From Arthrobacter gandavensis (GTDB taxonomy: Bacteria; Actinomycetota; Actinomycetes; Actinomycetales; Micrococcaceae), in NCBI RefSeq assembly GCF_009192735.1, contig NZ_VTFU01000002.1, forward strand, positions 62,001 to 126,000: a stretch of DNA of 64,000 bases. Direction: 5' to 3'. Shown here piece after piece: positions 35,866 through 47,441 of the stretch; the stretch's first letter is position 1, and the number at the start of each line of letters is the position of its first letter. The position numbers were made by a program, and so were the translations under genes. Below the pieces are notes generated by a model, which ran no database searches, was not told the origin of the DNA, and worked only from the letters and a program-made list of their open reading frames with translations.

Positions 35866-36294
35866 TCAGCGCCAGGTGCCGATGCCAATGACGGGGCCGG
35901 CTTCGAGCCAGGACGAGAGGCCCGTGTAGACCTCGTAGTTCATGGCCACCAGGACCTCGCGGTCCTCATACTTCAGGGTCACGATAATGGCGCCGGGTTG
36001 GATCCGTGCGCGTTCAGCTTCGGTGGGCTGCCGCCAGCTGTCTATTTCCAGGGAACTGCGCAAAAAGCGGTGGGGCGGACGCGGGCTGAGCGATATGAGG
36101 CGCAGCCACTCAAGATGGGTGTCCGTATAACGACAAACCCCCATCTGCCACCCGCCGGGCGGGAGGCAAATGGAGGCGTCGAAGGTACCGAGGGCGCGCC
36201 GCAGCTGGCTGCGGCGCACCCCAAACAGGACTACTGCCAGCAGCAGCAGGCAAAGCAGCCCCGCCAGCGCAATGAACACATAAGAGCTGCTCAT
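35866..36294 (-). CDS. DUF2550 family membrane-anchored protein
   Basis: 142 residues. One N-terminal transmembrane segment (FIALAGLLCLLLLAVVLFGV, ~6-25) followed by a small domain with WQMGVCRYTDTHLEWLRLISLS and QPGAIIVTLKYEDREVLVAM. This matches DUF2550 (Rv1312 of M. tuberculosis, also directly after atpC). The domain faces the cytosol or outside; topology is not clear. Function unknown; 9 bp after atpC, so it belongs to the atp transcript. Confidence 0.9.
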   Translation of the reverse strand: MSSSYVFIALAGLLCLLLLAVVLFGVRRSQLRRALGTFDASICLPPGGWQMGVCRYTDTHLEWLRLISLSPRPPHRFLRSSLEIDSWRQPTEAERARIQPGAIIVTLKYEDREVLVAMNYEVYTGLSSWLEAGPVIGIGTWR

Positions 36295-36303
36295 TGGGAA
36301 GGG

Positions 36304-36597
36304 TCAGCGAGTCCCAGCGTTGGCTGCATCGTTCATCTGAGCATTGTCAGCGACAATCACCACGCGGTTGCTGTCGACGGAGAAGAATCCACCGTCAACG
36401 TCCACCGTGAAGCGGGCGCCGGAGACCGGCTCGATGGCCATTTCGCCTTCAGCCAGGATGGCCAGCAGCGGGGTGTGGCCGGGAAGAATCCCGACGTCAC
36501 CCTCGGACGTGCGCGCCTTGACCATCTTTGCCGCGCCGGACCACACAAAGTGGTCCGCTGCGACAATCTCAACTTCGAGTTCAGCAGTGTTCGCCAT
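36304..36597 (-). CDS. atpC: ATP synthase F1 subunit epsilon (short form)
   Basis: 97 residues, covering the N-terminal beta-sandwich (VEIVAADHFVWSGAAKMVKARTSEG split over two lines of the fold; GDVGILPGHTPLLAIL). The C-terminal helical hairpin of the ~135-residue enterobacterial subunit is essentially missing; the protein ends shortly after VIVADNAQM. Epsilon joins the central stalk and, in many bacteria, its C-terminal helices inhibit ATP hydrolysis. Follows atpD by 5 bp. Confidence 0.94.
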   Translation of the reverse strand: MANTAELEVEIVAADHFVWSGAAKMVKARTSEGDVGILPGHTPLLAILAEGEMAIEPVSGARFTVDVDGGFFSVDSNRVVIVADNAQMNDAANAGTR

Positions 36598-36602
36598 GGG
36601 GC

Positions 36603-38084
<1,482 letters not shown>

Positions 38085-38143
38085 TTAGATGGCGTGTGGA
38101 CTAAGTTTGCTTCTGGTGGAACTACGCCTGGATCGGGCTGGGG

Positions 38144-39037
38144 CTAGGACGCGCTGAGCGCGTCGGCACCGGCCACAATCTCGGACAGTTCCTGGGTGAT
38201 CTCGGCCTGGCGGGCGTTATTGCGAAGTCGCGTGTACTTCTTAATAAGGTCGCTGGCGTTGTCCCCGGCGGACTTCATTGCGCGCTGGCGGGCGGCAAGC
38301 TCGGAAGCGGCTGCCTGAAGCATGGCTGCGAAGATGCGCGACTCGATGTAGCGCGGCAGCAGTGCGTCAAGAACCTTTTCGGGCTCGGGCTCGTATTCGT
38401 AGAGAGGCAGCAGCTCAGTCTCGGACTGTGCTTCTTCCTCCACCACCTCCAGCGGAAGCAGACGGATCACCGTGGGTTCCTGGACAACCATCGACTTGAA
38501 GCGCGTGTAGACAATGTGGATTTCGTCCACGCCGCCGTCTTCGTAGTCGGTGTTGAAGTCGTCAAGAAGTGCCCGGCCGATTTCGCGGGCGGTTTCAAAG
38601 TCCGGTGCATCGGTATTTCCGGTCCAGACACGCGCAGATTCGCGGTCACGGAAGTCGTAGTACGCCTGCGCCTTACGTCCCACCAGGTAGGTCTTGACCT
38701 CTTTGCCCTCTTCACGGAGCAGTTCGGCCAAGGATTCGCTTTGCTTAAGCACACTGGCGGAATACGAACCAGCAAGACCACGGTCGGAGGTCAGGATCAC
38801 CATGGCTGCCCGGCGGATGTTCTCCGGCTCGGTAGTCAGCGGGTGGTCGATTTCCGACTGGGACGCCACAGCAGAAACGGCACGGGTGATCGCATTGGAG
38901 TACGGCAATGACGCAGCCACACGGGTGCGTGCCTTTCCAATGCGAGAGGCAGCAATCAGCTCCATCGCCTTGAAGATCTTCTGCATCGACGTCGTCGAAG
39001 CGATCTTCTGACGGTAGACCCGAATTTGGGCTCCCAT
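38144..39037 (-). CDS. atpG: ATP synthase F1 subunit gamma
   Basis: 297 residues from ATG 39037 with GGAA 6 nt upstream. [29 protein letters not shown] at the N-terminus and [35 protein letters not shown] at the C-terminus form the central coiled-coil shaft (written here only as landmarks). It rotates within alpha3beta3. The gap before it carries a strong hairpin. Confidence 0.97.
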   Translation of the reverse strand: MGAQIRVYRQKIASTTSMQKIFKAMELIAASRIGKARTRVAASLPYSNAITRAVSAVASQSEIDHPLTTEPENIRRAAMVILTSDRGLAGSYSASVLKQSESLAELLREEGKEVKTYLVGRKAQAYYDFRDRESARVWTGNTDAPDFETAREIGRALLDDFNTDYEDGGVDEIHIVYTRFKSMVVQEPTVIRLLPLEVVEEEAQSETELLPLYEYEPEPEKVLDALLPRYIESRIFAAMLQAAASELAARQRAMKSAGDNASDLIKKYTRLRNNARQAEITQELSEIVAGADALSAS

Positions 39038-39090
39038 ACTTTTCCTTTCAGTTCCTAGCGTTCTACTAGGGGCTAAGGCAAAGGCCAAGG

Positions 39091-39129
39091 GTTCCGCGTC
39101 CGGATCCCCAGGGGATCCGGACGCGGAAC
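39091..39129 (-). promoter_or_regulatory. Perfect 19-bp inverted repeat between atpA and atpG
   Basis: 39091-39109 and 39111-39129 are exact complements around a single base, making a very stable hairpin in the 102-bp atpA-atpG gap. No T-tract follows, so full termination is unlikely; an mRNA-processing, 3'-protection or partial-termination role is inferred. Confidence 0.8.
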
Positions 39130-39139
39130 TACAAAGGCG

Positions 39140-40777
<1,638 letters not shown>

Positions 40778-40863
40778 CTGCAGTCCCTGCTCTCCTGTGT
40801 TGTGATCATCGCTTGGTGCCGATGACCGGGATTAATTCTCAAGTGTTCGTGATCTGGTCTCTT

Positions 40864-40881
40864 ACCGTCCCGCGGGACGGT
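40864..40881 (-). promoter_or_regulatory. 18-bp perfect palindrome at the atpH stop, before atpA
   Basis: accgtcccgcgggacggt is fully self-complementary and touches the atpH stop codon in the 103-bp atpH-atpA gap. It can form a short stable hairpin within the operon mRNA. Confidence 0.6.
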
Positions 40882-41696
40882 TAGACCGCGAGCTTCCGAC
40901 GGAGGTCGGACAGACGGGAAACTACTGATGAATCCAGTATCTCGTCTCCCACTGCGATCCGCACGCCGCCGATTAGTGACGGGTCAACGTCGGCGTTGAT
41001 CTTCAACTCACGGCCGTAGAGTCCGTTAAGAGAGGACTGCAGACGCGAAAGCTGCTCTTGGGTCAACGGACGGGCGGCCCGAACCTCGGCAATCCAGCGC
41101 TTCTGGCGCCCGGCGACGAGCTCCAGGAAACGTGCCACAAGGGCACTGGGCTTCAGGCCACGCGGATGCGTGACTGCCTGGCGGATCAGCACCAGTGCTG
41201 CGGGGGTAGCCCCGGGCACCAGCGCTTCTGCCAAGCGGATCTTTGCCTCAGGCGATGCCTGCGGCTCGGACAGGGCCCGCTGCAGCTCGTGGCTGGAAGA
41301 TACCGCCCGGTTGAACCGGATGAGGTCGTCTTCCAGGGCATCGAGGCCGGCAAGGCCCGATCCCCCGTTTTCGGCCGTTGCTGAAACAACAGTGGCAGCC
41401 AGTTCCTCGAGCGCATCACCCAAGTCACGCGGAGACCGCCAACGCGAGGAGACCAGATCAGCAACAATGGCTTCGGCGTCAGCCGAAACCTTGCCGCGTA
41501 CCAGCTGTGAAACCAGCGCCGCCTTGGCATCGCTTTGACGGGCGGGGTCGGTCAGCGCACGCCGGATACCGGCGCTGCTGTCGAGAACGCCCAGGATTCC
41601 AAAGAGTTCCTCTGCCAGTGACAGCGAAGCAAACGGAAGCTTGGCTTCCAGGTGCTCATGCGCCATGGCCAGTGATTCGCTCGATACTCCTGCCAT
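40881..41696 (-). CDS. atpH: ATP synthase F1 subunit delta
   Basis: 271 residues, longer than the ~177-residue E. coli subunit but normal for Actinobacteria. The N-terminal helical domain (MAHEHLEAKLPFASLSLAEELF) and the C-terminal signature (LSRLQSSLNGLYGRELKINADVDPSLIGGVRIAVGDEILDSSV region) identify it. It links F1 to the peripheral stalk. Start overlaps the atpF stop by 1 nt (TAATG). Confidence 0.96.
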   Translation of the reverse strand: MAGVSSESLAMAHEHLEAKLPFASLSLAEELFGILGVLDSSAGIRRALTDPARQSDAKAALVSQLVRGKVSADAEAIVADLVSSRWRSPRDLGDALEELAATVVSATAENGGSGLAGLDALEDDLIRFNRAVSSSHELQRALSEPQASPEAKIRLAEALVPGATPAALVLIRQAVTHPRGLKPSALVARFLELVAGRQKRWIAEVRAARPLTQEQLSRLQSSLNGLYGRELKINADVDPSLIGGVRIAVGDEILDSSVVSRLSDLRRKLAV

Positions 41697-42244
41697 TACC
41701 TAGCTGCACCTGCGTTCTCGTTTTCCAGTTCCCCAAGGAAACGGTCAACCACGCGTGCAGCGCGGGCGTCATCCTCGAGCGTTTCGCCGATGATGCGTCC
41801 GGCCAGCTCGGTAGCCAGCGTGCCTACCTCAGCGCGCAGCGACGTAACAGCCGCCTGGCGCTCTGCTGCAATCTGCACCTGTGCCTGCTCGGTGATCCGT
41901 GCGGATTCCGCAGCTGCCTTGGCCTTCAGTTCCGCAAGGATCTGGGCGCCTTCGGCGCGTGCCTCTTCACGGATGGTGTTGGCTTCAGCACGGGCATCGG
42001 AAAGCTGTGCCTTGTACTCGTCCAGCGCTGCGCTGGCCTCGGCCTGGGCGGCCTCCGCCTTTGCAATGTTGCCTTCGATGGCTTCCGTGCGCTCCGCGTA
42101 CGTCTTCTCGAAGGCCGGCACCACAAACTTGACGACGATGAACATCAGTATGGCGAAACTGATTCCCGTCACCAGGATTTCCCAGACGTTGGGAATCAGG
42201 GGGTTGGCGCCTTCAGAGGCTGCCAACAGGACTACCTGATCCAT
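41696..42244 (-). CDS. atpF: ATP synthase Fo subunit b
   Basis: 182 residues. One N-terminal membrane helix (VWEILVTGISFAILMFIVVKF) and a long charged coiled coil (EKTYAERTEAIEGNIAKAEAAQAEASAAL). It forms the dimeric peripheral stalk holding F1 against Fo. A single b gene is present here, not the b-delta fusion of mycobacteria. Confidence 0.96.
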   Translation of the reverse strand: MDQVVLLAASEGANPLIPNVWEILVTGISFAILMFIVVKFVVPAFEKTYAERTEAIEGNIAKAEAAQAEASAALDEYKAQLSDARAEANTIREEARAEGAQILAELKAKAAAESARITEQAQVQIAAERQAAVTSLRAEVGTLATELAGRIIGETLEDDARAARVVDRFLGELENENAGAAR

Positions 42245-42286
42245 AATTCACCCGTCCTATCTGATTGGTGGGTCAGTCGGTTCGGA

Positions 42287-42496
42287 CTAGACAATGAACG
42301 CGAGAACCAGACCAAGGATAGCGAGTGCTTCGGTCAGTGCCAGACCCAGGAAGGCGATCGGCTGGAGGACACGCTGTGCTTCCGGCTGGCGTGCAACGCC
42401 GCTGATGTAGGCAAAGAATACAAGTCCAACGCCGATGGCGCCTCCGATTGCGGAGAGGCCATAGCCGATTGCGTTGAGGCTACCTTCGATTTCCAT
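42287..42496 (-). CDS. atpE: ATP synthase Fo subunit c
   Basis: 69 residues, two hydrophobic helices joined by the polar loop RQPE (36-39). The ion-binding carboxylate is E56 ([11 protein letters not shown]), with no sodium-site residues visible, so it is proton-coupled. It builds the rotor ring. Preceded by three hairpins in the atpB-atpE gap. Confidence 0.97.
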   Translation of the reverse strand: MEIEGSLNAIGYGLSAIGGAIGVGLVFFAYISGVARQPEAQRVLQPIAFLGLALTEALAILGLVLAFIV

Positions 42497-42515
42497 GTGT
42501 TTCTTCCTTTCAAGA

Positions 42516-42579
42516 TGCCCTGACGGGCAGGTTGCTTGGGGTTTCCCCGGAGGGGAAGCTTTGATTTTCCCGAGGGAAA
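42516..42579 (-). promoter_or_regulatory. Three consecutive hairpins between atpB and atpE
   Basis: Stem-loops tgccc/gggca (42516-42529), ttcccc/ggggaa (42543-42557) and tttccc/gggaaa (42566-42579) fill the 85-bp leader of atpE. The E. coli atpB-atpE region also boosts c-subunit translation, which must be made in excess. A similar role here is inferred. Confidence 0.6.
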
Positions 42580-42581
42580 GC

Positions 42582-43388
42582 TTAGTGATCGTCTGCCAGT
42601 GCGCCCTGGATGTAAATGGCGGTCAGCAGGGTGAAAACGTAGGCCTGGAGCACCATGATCAGCGCTTCAAGCATGTACATGGCGATACCGCCGCCCAGCA
42701 CCAGCACTGAAGATGCCTGGAGCAGGATGTTGTCCTGGAGGACCAGGAGGTACTCGATGCCGGCGCCGGCGAGCATGACGATCAGGTGTCCGGACATCAT
42801 GGTGGCGAAGAGACGCAGGCTGTGCGTGATCGGGCGGACCAGGAAGTTGGAGATGATCTCGATCGGAACCAGGACCGGAAGGATGTACCACGGCACGCCC
42901 GAGGGGACGGTGGCCTTCACGAAGTACTTCATACCGTGCTTCTTGATGCCAACACCGATCCACGTGAAGTAGACGATGGCGGCCAGCAGGTAGGCTCCGC
43001 CCGGATGGGAGAAGCTCGGCAACTGGATAAACGGAATGGCTCCGTAAATGTTGTTGACGATGATGAAGAAGAACAGCGCAAAGAGGAAAGGAACGAACTT
43101 GAGGAAGTCCTTTTCGCCGATCACGTCCTTGGCGATGCCGTTGCGGACAAAGCCGTAGCCGAATTCGCCCAGGAACTGCAGGCGTCCCGGCACAAGCTTT
43201 CCCTTGCGGGAAGCGAGGATAAAGAACACGGCGATGATGATGACCGAGATGAAGACCAGCAGCATCTGCTTGCCAACACCCGTTCCGTACTCGGCGCCCC
43301 ACGGGAAAATCTCAGGGAGGTGCATTTCGTCAATGGCCGGCGGAACGAATCCACCTTCATTAGTGGCCGGGAGTGCAAGCGCGATCAA
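42582..43388 (-). CDS. atpB: ATP synthase Fo subunit a
   Basis: 268 residues with five to six transmembrane helices. The essential arginine is R192 ([14 protein letters not shown]), and [10 protein letters not shown] precedes it. It forms the proton half-channels beside the c ring. TTG 43388 is chosen because AGAGGA lies about 6 nt upstream. Confidence 0.96.
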   Translation of the reverse strand: MIALALPATNEGGFVPPAIDEMHLPEIFPWGAEYGTGVGKQMLLVFISVIIIAVFFILASRKGKLVPGRLQFLGEFGYGFVRNGIAKDVIGEKDFLKFVPFLFALFFFIIVNNIYGAIPFIQLPSFSHPGGAYLLAAIVYFTWIGVGIKKHGMKYFVKATVPSGVPWYILPVLVPIEIISNFLVRPITHSLRLFATMMSGHLIVMLAGAGIEYLLVLQDNILLQASSVLVLGGGIAMYMLEALIMVLQAYVFTLLTAIYIQGALADDH

Positions 43389-43467
43389 CGCGTTTCCTCT
43401 CTGCTGTGTCCTTCATCGGGCGTGTGTCTCGGGGCAAAGCTAGTTGCCCGCTCTAAAATCTGTGGCA

Positions 43468-43737
43468 TTACTGTTCGGCTTCTTCACGGTCGTGGGCTGG
43501 ATGGCCGACGCTGGCTTTCGCAGGTTTGCTTCCGGTCAGGCCGTGCACTTTGGTCAGGTAGAATCCGGCGGCAGCTCCGAAGAGAATACCGACGAGCACC
43601 AACCACTGAGTTTCGAACAGATTGTCCAGAAACCACCCTATCAAACCCCAGGCGACGATCCCGCCAATGATGTAGCTGAAGACGCGCATGCCGGAGTCGT
43701 AAGTGGACTCGGTGTCGAAACCAGGCTTTTCAGACAT
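43468..43737 (-). CDS. AtpZ/AtpI-like small membrane protein
   Basis: 89 residues with two transmembrane helices (VFSYIIGGIVAWGLIGWFL and LVLVGILFGAAAGFYLT), joined by a short loop. Position before atpB and the glycine-rich second helix match AtpZ/AtpI proteins, which assist c-ring assembly or Mg/Ca uptake. Charged, disordered C-terminus. It overlaps the upstream gene by 8 bp. Confidence 0.85.
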   Translation of the reverse strand: MSEKPGFDTESTYDSGMRVFSYIIGGIVAWGLIGWFLDNLFETQWLVLVGILFGAAAGFYLTKVHGLTGSKPAKASVGHPAHDREEAEQ

Positions 43738-44239
43738 CCTTTTCCCCTTTTGCTAATGGTGTCGCGGGTGCCGGCGTCGGTGTTTCCCCTGGAGCGTCGT
43801 CGTACAGCTGGAACCGGATCCGGGAGAAGCCCCTGATTTCAGCGGCCTGCCACACCACGACGGTTGCCACCGCGCTGGCCAGGAACCATGTTGAGTCCAG
43901 CCATGCCGGCCGGCCGATCAGCAGCAGCACCGCGGCAAACACGACCACTTTGACGATGTAGATCAAAGCGAACATGGCCATGGCGCCGTGCGGATTGTCC
44001 CGGCCCACAATGTGGACGATCAGGAGGCTTACACCGCTGAAGGCGATCACCAGTGCCCAGCCGAACAGCACGCTGCCCACGCCGGACATTCCAACAGTGA
44101 TCAAGGCCGCCGCGGCAAGAACCGCAGCCAGGACACCCGTCCACTTCATCGAAGTGCTGAAAATGCGGAGCCACGGATTGGTGGTGGGTCCGGAGACGGC
44201 AACGGGACGTCCAGTCTGGGCACCGTCTGCGGGGCTCAT
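43730..44239 (-). CDS. AtpI-like membrane protein at the head of the atp operon
   Basis: 169 residues from ATG 44239 (MSPADGAQTG). Four hydrophobic helices at roughly 30-50, 60-80, 90-110 and 113-130 (TGVLAAVLAAAALITVGM, FALIYIVKVVVFAAVLLLIG). Corresponds in place to Rv1303. The family is thought to help assemble Fo. A longer frame starts at 44320 but has no support. Ribosome-binding site is weak. Confidence 0.8.
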   Translation of the reverse strand: MSPADGAQTGRPVAVSGPTTNPWLRIFSTSMKWTGVLAAVLAAAALITVGMSGVGSVLFGWALVIAFSGVSLLIVHIVGRDNPHGAMAMFALIYIVKVVVFAAVLLLIGRPAWLDSTWFLASAVATVVVWQAAEIRGFSRIRFQLYDDAPGETPTPAPATPLAKGEKDV

Positions 44240-44298
44240 AACTTGTGGAACATCCTTCGGGCCGGGGCGGGTGGAATTGGCGGCGCGGGAATCCGCGA

Positions 44299-44315
44299 CT
44301 GTAGAAATTCTACAG
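44299..44315. promoter_or_regulatory. 17-bp palindrome with -10-like core upstream of the atp operon
   Basis: ctgtagaa and ttctacag flank one base, 60 bp before the AtpI-like start. On the minus strand it contains TAGAAT (44307-44312), a 5/6 match to the -10 consensus, so an operator overlapping the atp promoter is plausible. No good -35 was found. Confidence 0.45.
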
Positions 44316-44354
44316 CACATAGAAGTGGGCGCCCGCCGGACACGTCACGCGGGC

Positions 44355-45353
44355 TCACACACGCATGCGCTGCCGCCGGAAGATGCGCGGAGAAAGCAGG
44401 TAAAACACGACCACGGCCAGCGCGAAGAGCGTCACGGCGACCTTGGGCACATCCCCGGCCTCGGCGACGACAATGCCAGCAGCGCCGGTGAGGACCGTGC
44501 AGACGGTGACCACGGACGCGGACTGCAGGTGGCTCAGCCCCGCATCTGTGAGGCGCTGATACACATGCTGCCGGTGCGCCGCGTACCAGCGCTCACCCCG
44601 GCTGACGCGCATCAGGAGAGTGGAAAAAGTGTCAGCGAGGTAGATGAGGACCGGGAACAGCAGGTACTCCACGTTCACGCCGGCCAGGAAGGCGGCCACG
44701 GCGATTCCGGAAATCGATGCCCCCAGCAGGTAGCTGCCGACGTCGCCCATGAACACGGAGCCGCGGCCCAGGTTCCACGGCAGGAAGGCGGCAAAGGCTG
44801 CGGCGGTGACCGCTCCTGCCGCTGTCATCCAGGCCTGGTCGCCGAGCACTCCGCCAACCGCGTACAGGACGCCCACGGCGATGCCGTGCAGGCCCGAAAT
44901 GCCGTTGACCCCGTCCATGAAGTTGGCAACGTTGATGTACCCGGCGATGGCAAGCGCCCCCACGGGCACCCACCAGTAACTCTGCTCCATAGTCCAGACC
45001 AGGGCGGCAGTGCCCACAATGCCCAGGACCAGCTGAAGGCCGGCCCGGACGCGCACCGACAGCCCGCGGAAGTCTTCGATCCATCCCAGCAGGGAGGCCG
45101 CCGCGATCAGCAGCGCCAGGATCAGCACGATGGAGCGGTCCACGGCAACCAGACCGGTCAGCAGGGACAGCGCGAGGCCCAGCAGGACGCCGGCGGCGAT
45201 GGTCACGCCAACGCCGCGGATGACCACCTTGGTGTGGGAGGAACGCTCATTGGGGATGTCCAGGACCCCGAGCCTGCGCAGCAGGGGAATGAACCCGAAG
45301 GGCAGCAGCAGGCTGGCCAGGAACGCCGCACCCGCGCACAGGGCGAGCAGCAT
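44355..45353 (-). CDS. Undecaprenyl-phosphate sugar-1-phosphate transferase, WecA/MraY family
   Basis: 332 residues, about 10-11 transmembrane helices. It has the metal-binding cytosolic motifs NVANFMDGVNGISG and FMGDVGSYLLG and the HIGHLY conserved HRQHVYQRL loop. It loads a HexNAc-phosphate onto undecaprenyl phosphate as the first step of a lipid-linked glycan. M. tuberculosis has wecA (Rv1302) here. It shares 1 nt with the upstream PglF-like gene (TGATG). Confidence 0.93.
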   Translation of the reverse strand: MLLALCAGAAFLASLLLPFGFIPLLRRLGVLDIPNERSSHTKVVIRGVGVTIAAGVLLGLALSLLTGLVAVDRSIVLILALLIAAASLLGWIEDFRGLSVRVRAGLQLVLGIVGTAALVWTMEQSYWWVPVGALAIAGYINVANFMDGVNGISGLHGIAVGVLYAVGGVLGDQAWMTAAGAVTAAAFAAFLPWNLGRGSVFMGDVGSYLLGASISGIAVAAFLAGVNVEYLLFPVLIYLADTFSTLLMRVSRGERWYAAHRQHVYQRLTDAGLSHLQSASVVTVCTVLTGAAGIVVAEAGDVPKVAVTLFALAVVVFYLLSPRIFRRQRMRV

Positions 45354-47284
45354 CAGCCGGTCCGCCGTTCCGCGGAACCGCCGCTGAAGGGATGAAGGCC
45401 GGCAGAGCCGCCGGCCGCTCCCCCGATGCCCGCTGCGGGAGCGCGGGCGTCACCGATCCCGGTCACCGGCGGCAGGAGGTCGCCGTGGGAGTCCACACCG
45501 CACTTTTTCAGCCAGTCTTCGAACCGCAGGTCCGAGGGGTTGAGCTCGTCCACGGCGGTGTGCGAGATCTTCGGGTGCAGCGGACGGGAATCGTCTTCGC
45601 CGGTGCCCACCAGGATTTCGTGCAGTTTCTCGCCCTGCCGCAGGCCGGTGAACACAATCTCGATGTCCTTGCCGGACATGTCGATCATCCGCCGCGCCAC
45701 GTCCAGGATTTTCACCGGCTCCCCCATGTCCAGGATCAGCACTTCCCCGCCGCGGCCGATGGCGCCGGCCTGGATCACCAGCTGGCATGCCTCGGGGATG
45801 GTCATGAAGAAGCGGGTCACCTCGGGGTCCGTCACGGTGAGCGGGCCGCCCTGGCGGATCTGTTCGGTGAACAGCGGCAGCATGGAGCCGCGGCTGCCGA
45901 TGACGTTGCCGAACCGCACCGAGACGTAGCGCTCCCCGGTGCTTCCGGCCATCCAGGCGGTGAGCTTTTCCGCCACCCGCTTGGAGTGTCCCAGCACCGT
46001 GGTGGGATTCGCCGCCTTGTCGGTGGAGATGTTCACGAAGTACTTGACGTTGGCTTTCTTGGCGGCGCGCAGGACGTTGGCGGTGCCCAGCACGTTGGTC
46101 TTCCAGGCCTCCTGCGGGTACTGCTCCAGCAGGGAGACATGCTTCAGCGCGGCGGCGTGGAAGACGACGTCGGGACGCCGGTCCGCAAAAATCTGCTCCA
46201 GTGCCGCGGAGTCCCGAATATCGGCCAGGACAGTGTCCTTGCCGTTGAGCAGGCCGTGGCCGGTGATGGACAGCTGGGTCAGCTGCAGGCCGGTCTCGTC
46301 CCGGTCCACCATGATCAGTTCCGCGGGGTCGAAAGCGGTGATCTGCCGGCACAGTTCCGAACCGATGGAACCGCCGGCTCCGGTGACCAGCACCTTGCGG
46401 CCGGTCAGGTATCCGGCGACTTCCTCCACGTGGATGTCCACGGGGCGCCGCCCGATCAGGTCCTCCACCGCCACCTCTCGGAAATCGGTCAGGCCTGCTC
46501 CGGCACCCTTGCTGAGCATGTCCTTCAGCGGAGGCAGGACCAGCACCCTCAGGTTCAGTCCGTTGGCGTGGTCGGTGACTTCGCGCACCTGGCGTGCTTC
46601 GACGTCGGCGATGGCGATCACCAGGACTTTGGCGCGGGTGCGCTGGACGATGTCGCGCAGGTCATCCAGCCGGCCCAGCACCGGCACGGTGGCCAGGCGC
46701 AGGTGTTTCTTGGCCGGATCGTCATCGATCAGCCCCACCGGGTAGTACGGAGATTCGGGGTCCTTCATCATGCGGGTCACCAGCGAACTGCCCAGGAAAC
46801 CGGCGCCGTACACCAGCGTGCGCTGCGCCTCGTCCCCCGGCCGGGCCTTGCCTTCGACGTACATCCGCTTGAGGTAGCGGATCGCCGCCATGAACAGGCA
46901 GGCAAAGGGGAAGGCGATCATTCCGGTGCTGCGGGGAATGTCGATGGTCAGGCCGAAGAGTGCGCTGACCATGACCAGGATGGCCGCCACCACCAGCGTG
47001 ACGATCGCCAGGAGGCGCATTTCATGGAAGCTGCCGAAGCTGTACCTGCCGCGGTACAGCGCGAAGGAGTACCCGACGATCAGCTGGACCAGCACGGCGA
47101 CCGCGCAGAAAACGGCCAGACCGCCCGGGTTGATCTGGTCCACGGTCAGCTCGTAGCGAAGCACCAGCGCCAGGACTATGGCCACCATCCAGGCCAGTGA
47201 GTCCAAGATGTACTGGGACCACAGCCACAGCGCAGGTTTTTCGTCGCGGGATGTACCGCGCTCGTCCGTGCTTGTCTGCCTCAT
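45353..47284 (-). CDS. Nucleoside-diphosphate-sugar 4,6-dehydratase, CapD/PglF type
   Basis: 643 residues. Four N-terminal membrane helices (~20-135), a CoA-binding-like Rossmann domain (LVYGAGFLGSSLVTRM near 155), then the catalytic SDR domain with VTGAGGSIGSELCRQI and NISTDKAANPTTVLGHSKRVAEKL, where the usual catalytic tyrosine is replaced by a non-Tyr residue as in PglF/FlaA1. It makes UDP-4-keto-6-deoxy-HexNAc for surface glycans. ATG 47284 chosen, GAGG a few nt upstream; a TTG at 47332 is less likely. The last ~40 residues are low complexity. Confidence 0.93.
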   Translation of the reverse strand: MRQTSTDERGTSRDEKPALWLWSQYILDSLAWMVAIVLALVLRYELTVDQINPGGLAVFCAVAVLVQLIVGYSFALYRGRYSFGSFHEMRLLAIVTLVVAAILVMVSALFGLTIDIPRSTGMIAFPFACLFMAAIRYLKRMYVEGKARPGDEAQRTLVYGAGFLGSSLVTRMMKDPESPYYPVGLIDDDPAKKHLRLATVPVLGRLDDLRDIVQRTRAKVLVIAIADVEARQVREVTDHANGLNLRVLVLPPLKDMLSKGAGAGLTDFREVAVEDLIGRRPVDIHVEEVAGYLTGRKVLVTGAGGSIGSELCRQITAFDPAELIMVDRDETGLQLTQLSITGHGLLNGKDTVLADIRDSAALEQIFADRRPDVVFHAAALKHVSLLEQYPQEAWKTNVLGTANVLRAAKKANVKYFVNISTDKAANPTTVLGHSKRVAEKLTAWMAGSTGERYVSVRFGNVIGSRGSMLPLFTEQIRQGGPLTVTDPEVTRFFMTIPEACQLVIQAGAIGRGGEVLILDMGEPVKILDVARRMIDMSGKDIEIVFTGLRQGEKLHEILVGTGEDDSRPLHPKISHTAVDELNPSDLRFEDWLKKCGVDSHGDLLPPVTGIGDARAPAAGIGGAAGGSAGLHPFSGGSAERRTG

Positions 47285-47441
47285 AATCCTCAACGGGTAA
47301 TTCCCCGGTTCTCTTCTCGGTGGTTGCAACACAGTTCGGAAGAATCCGGTGTAATAGACTGGAAACTCATCAGCATTCTAACTGCACACCCTTCTCCGTT
47401 CGGCTTGTGCCGCTCATCCGGGTTGCCTCGAAAGGACCATT

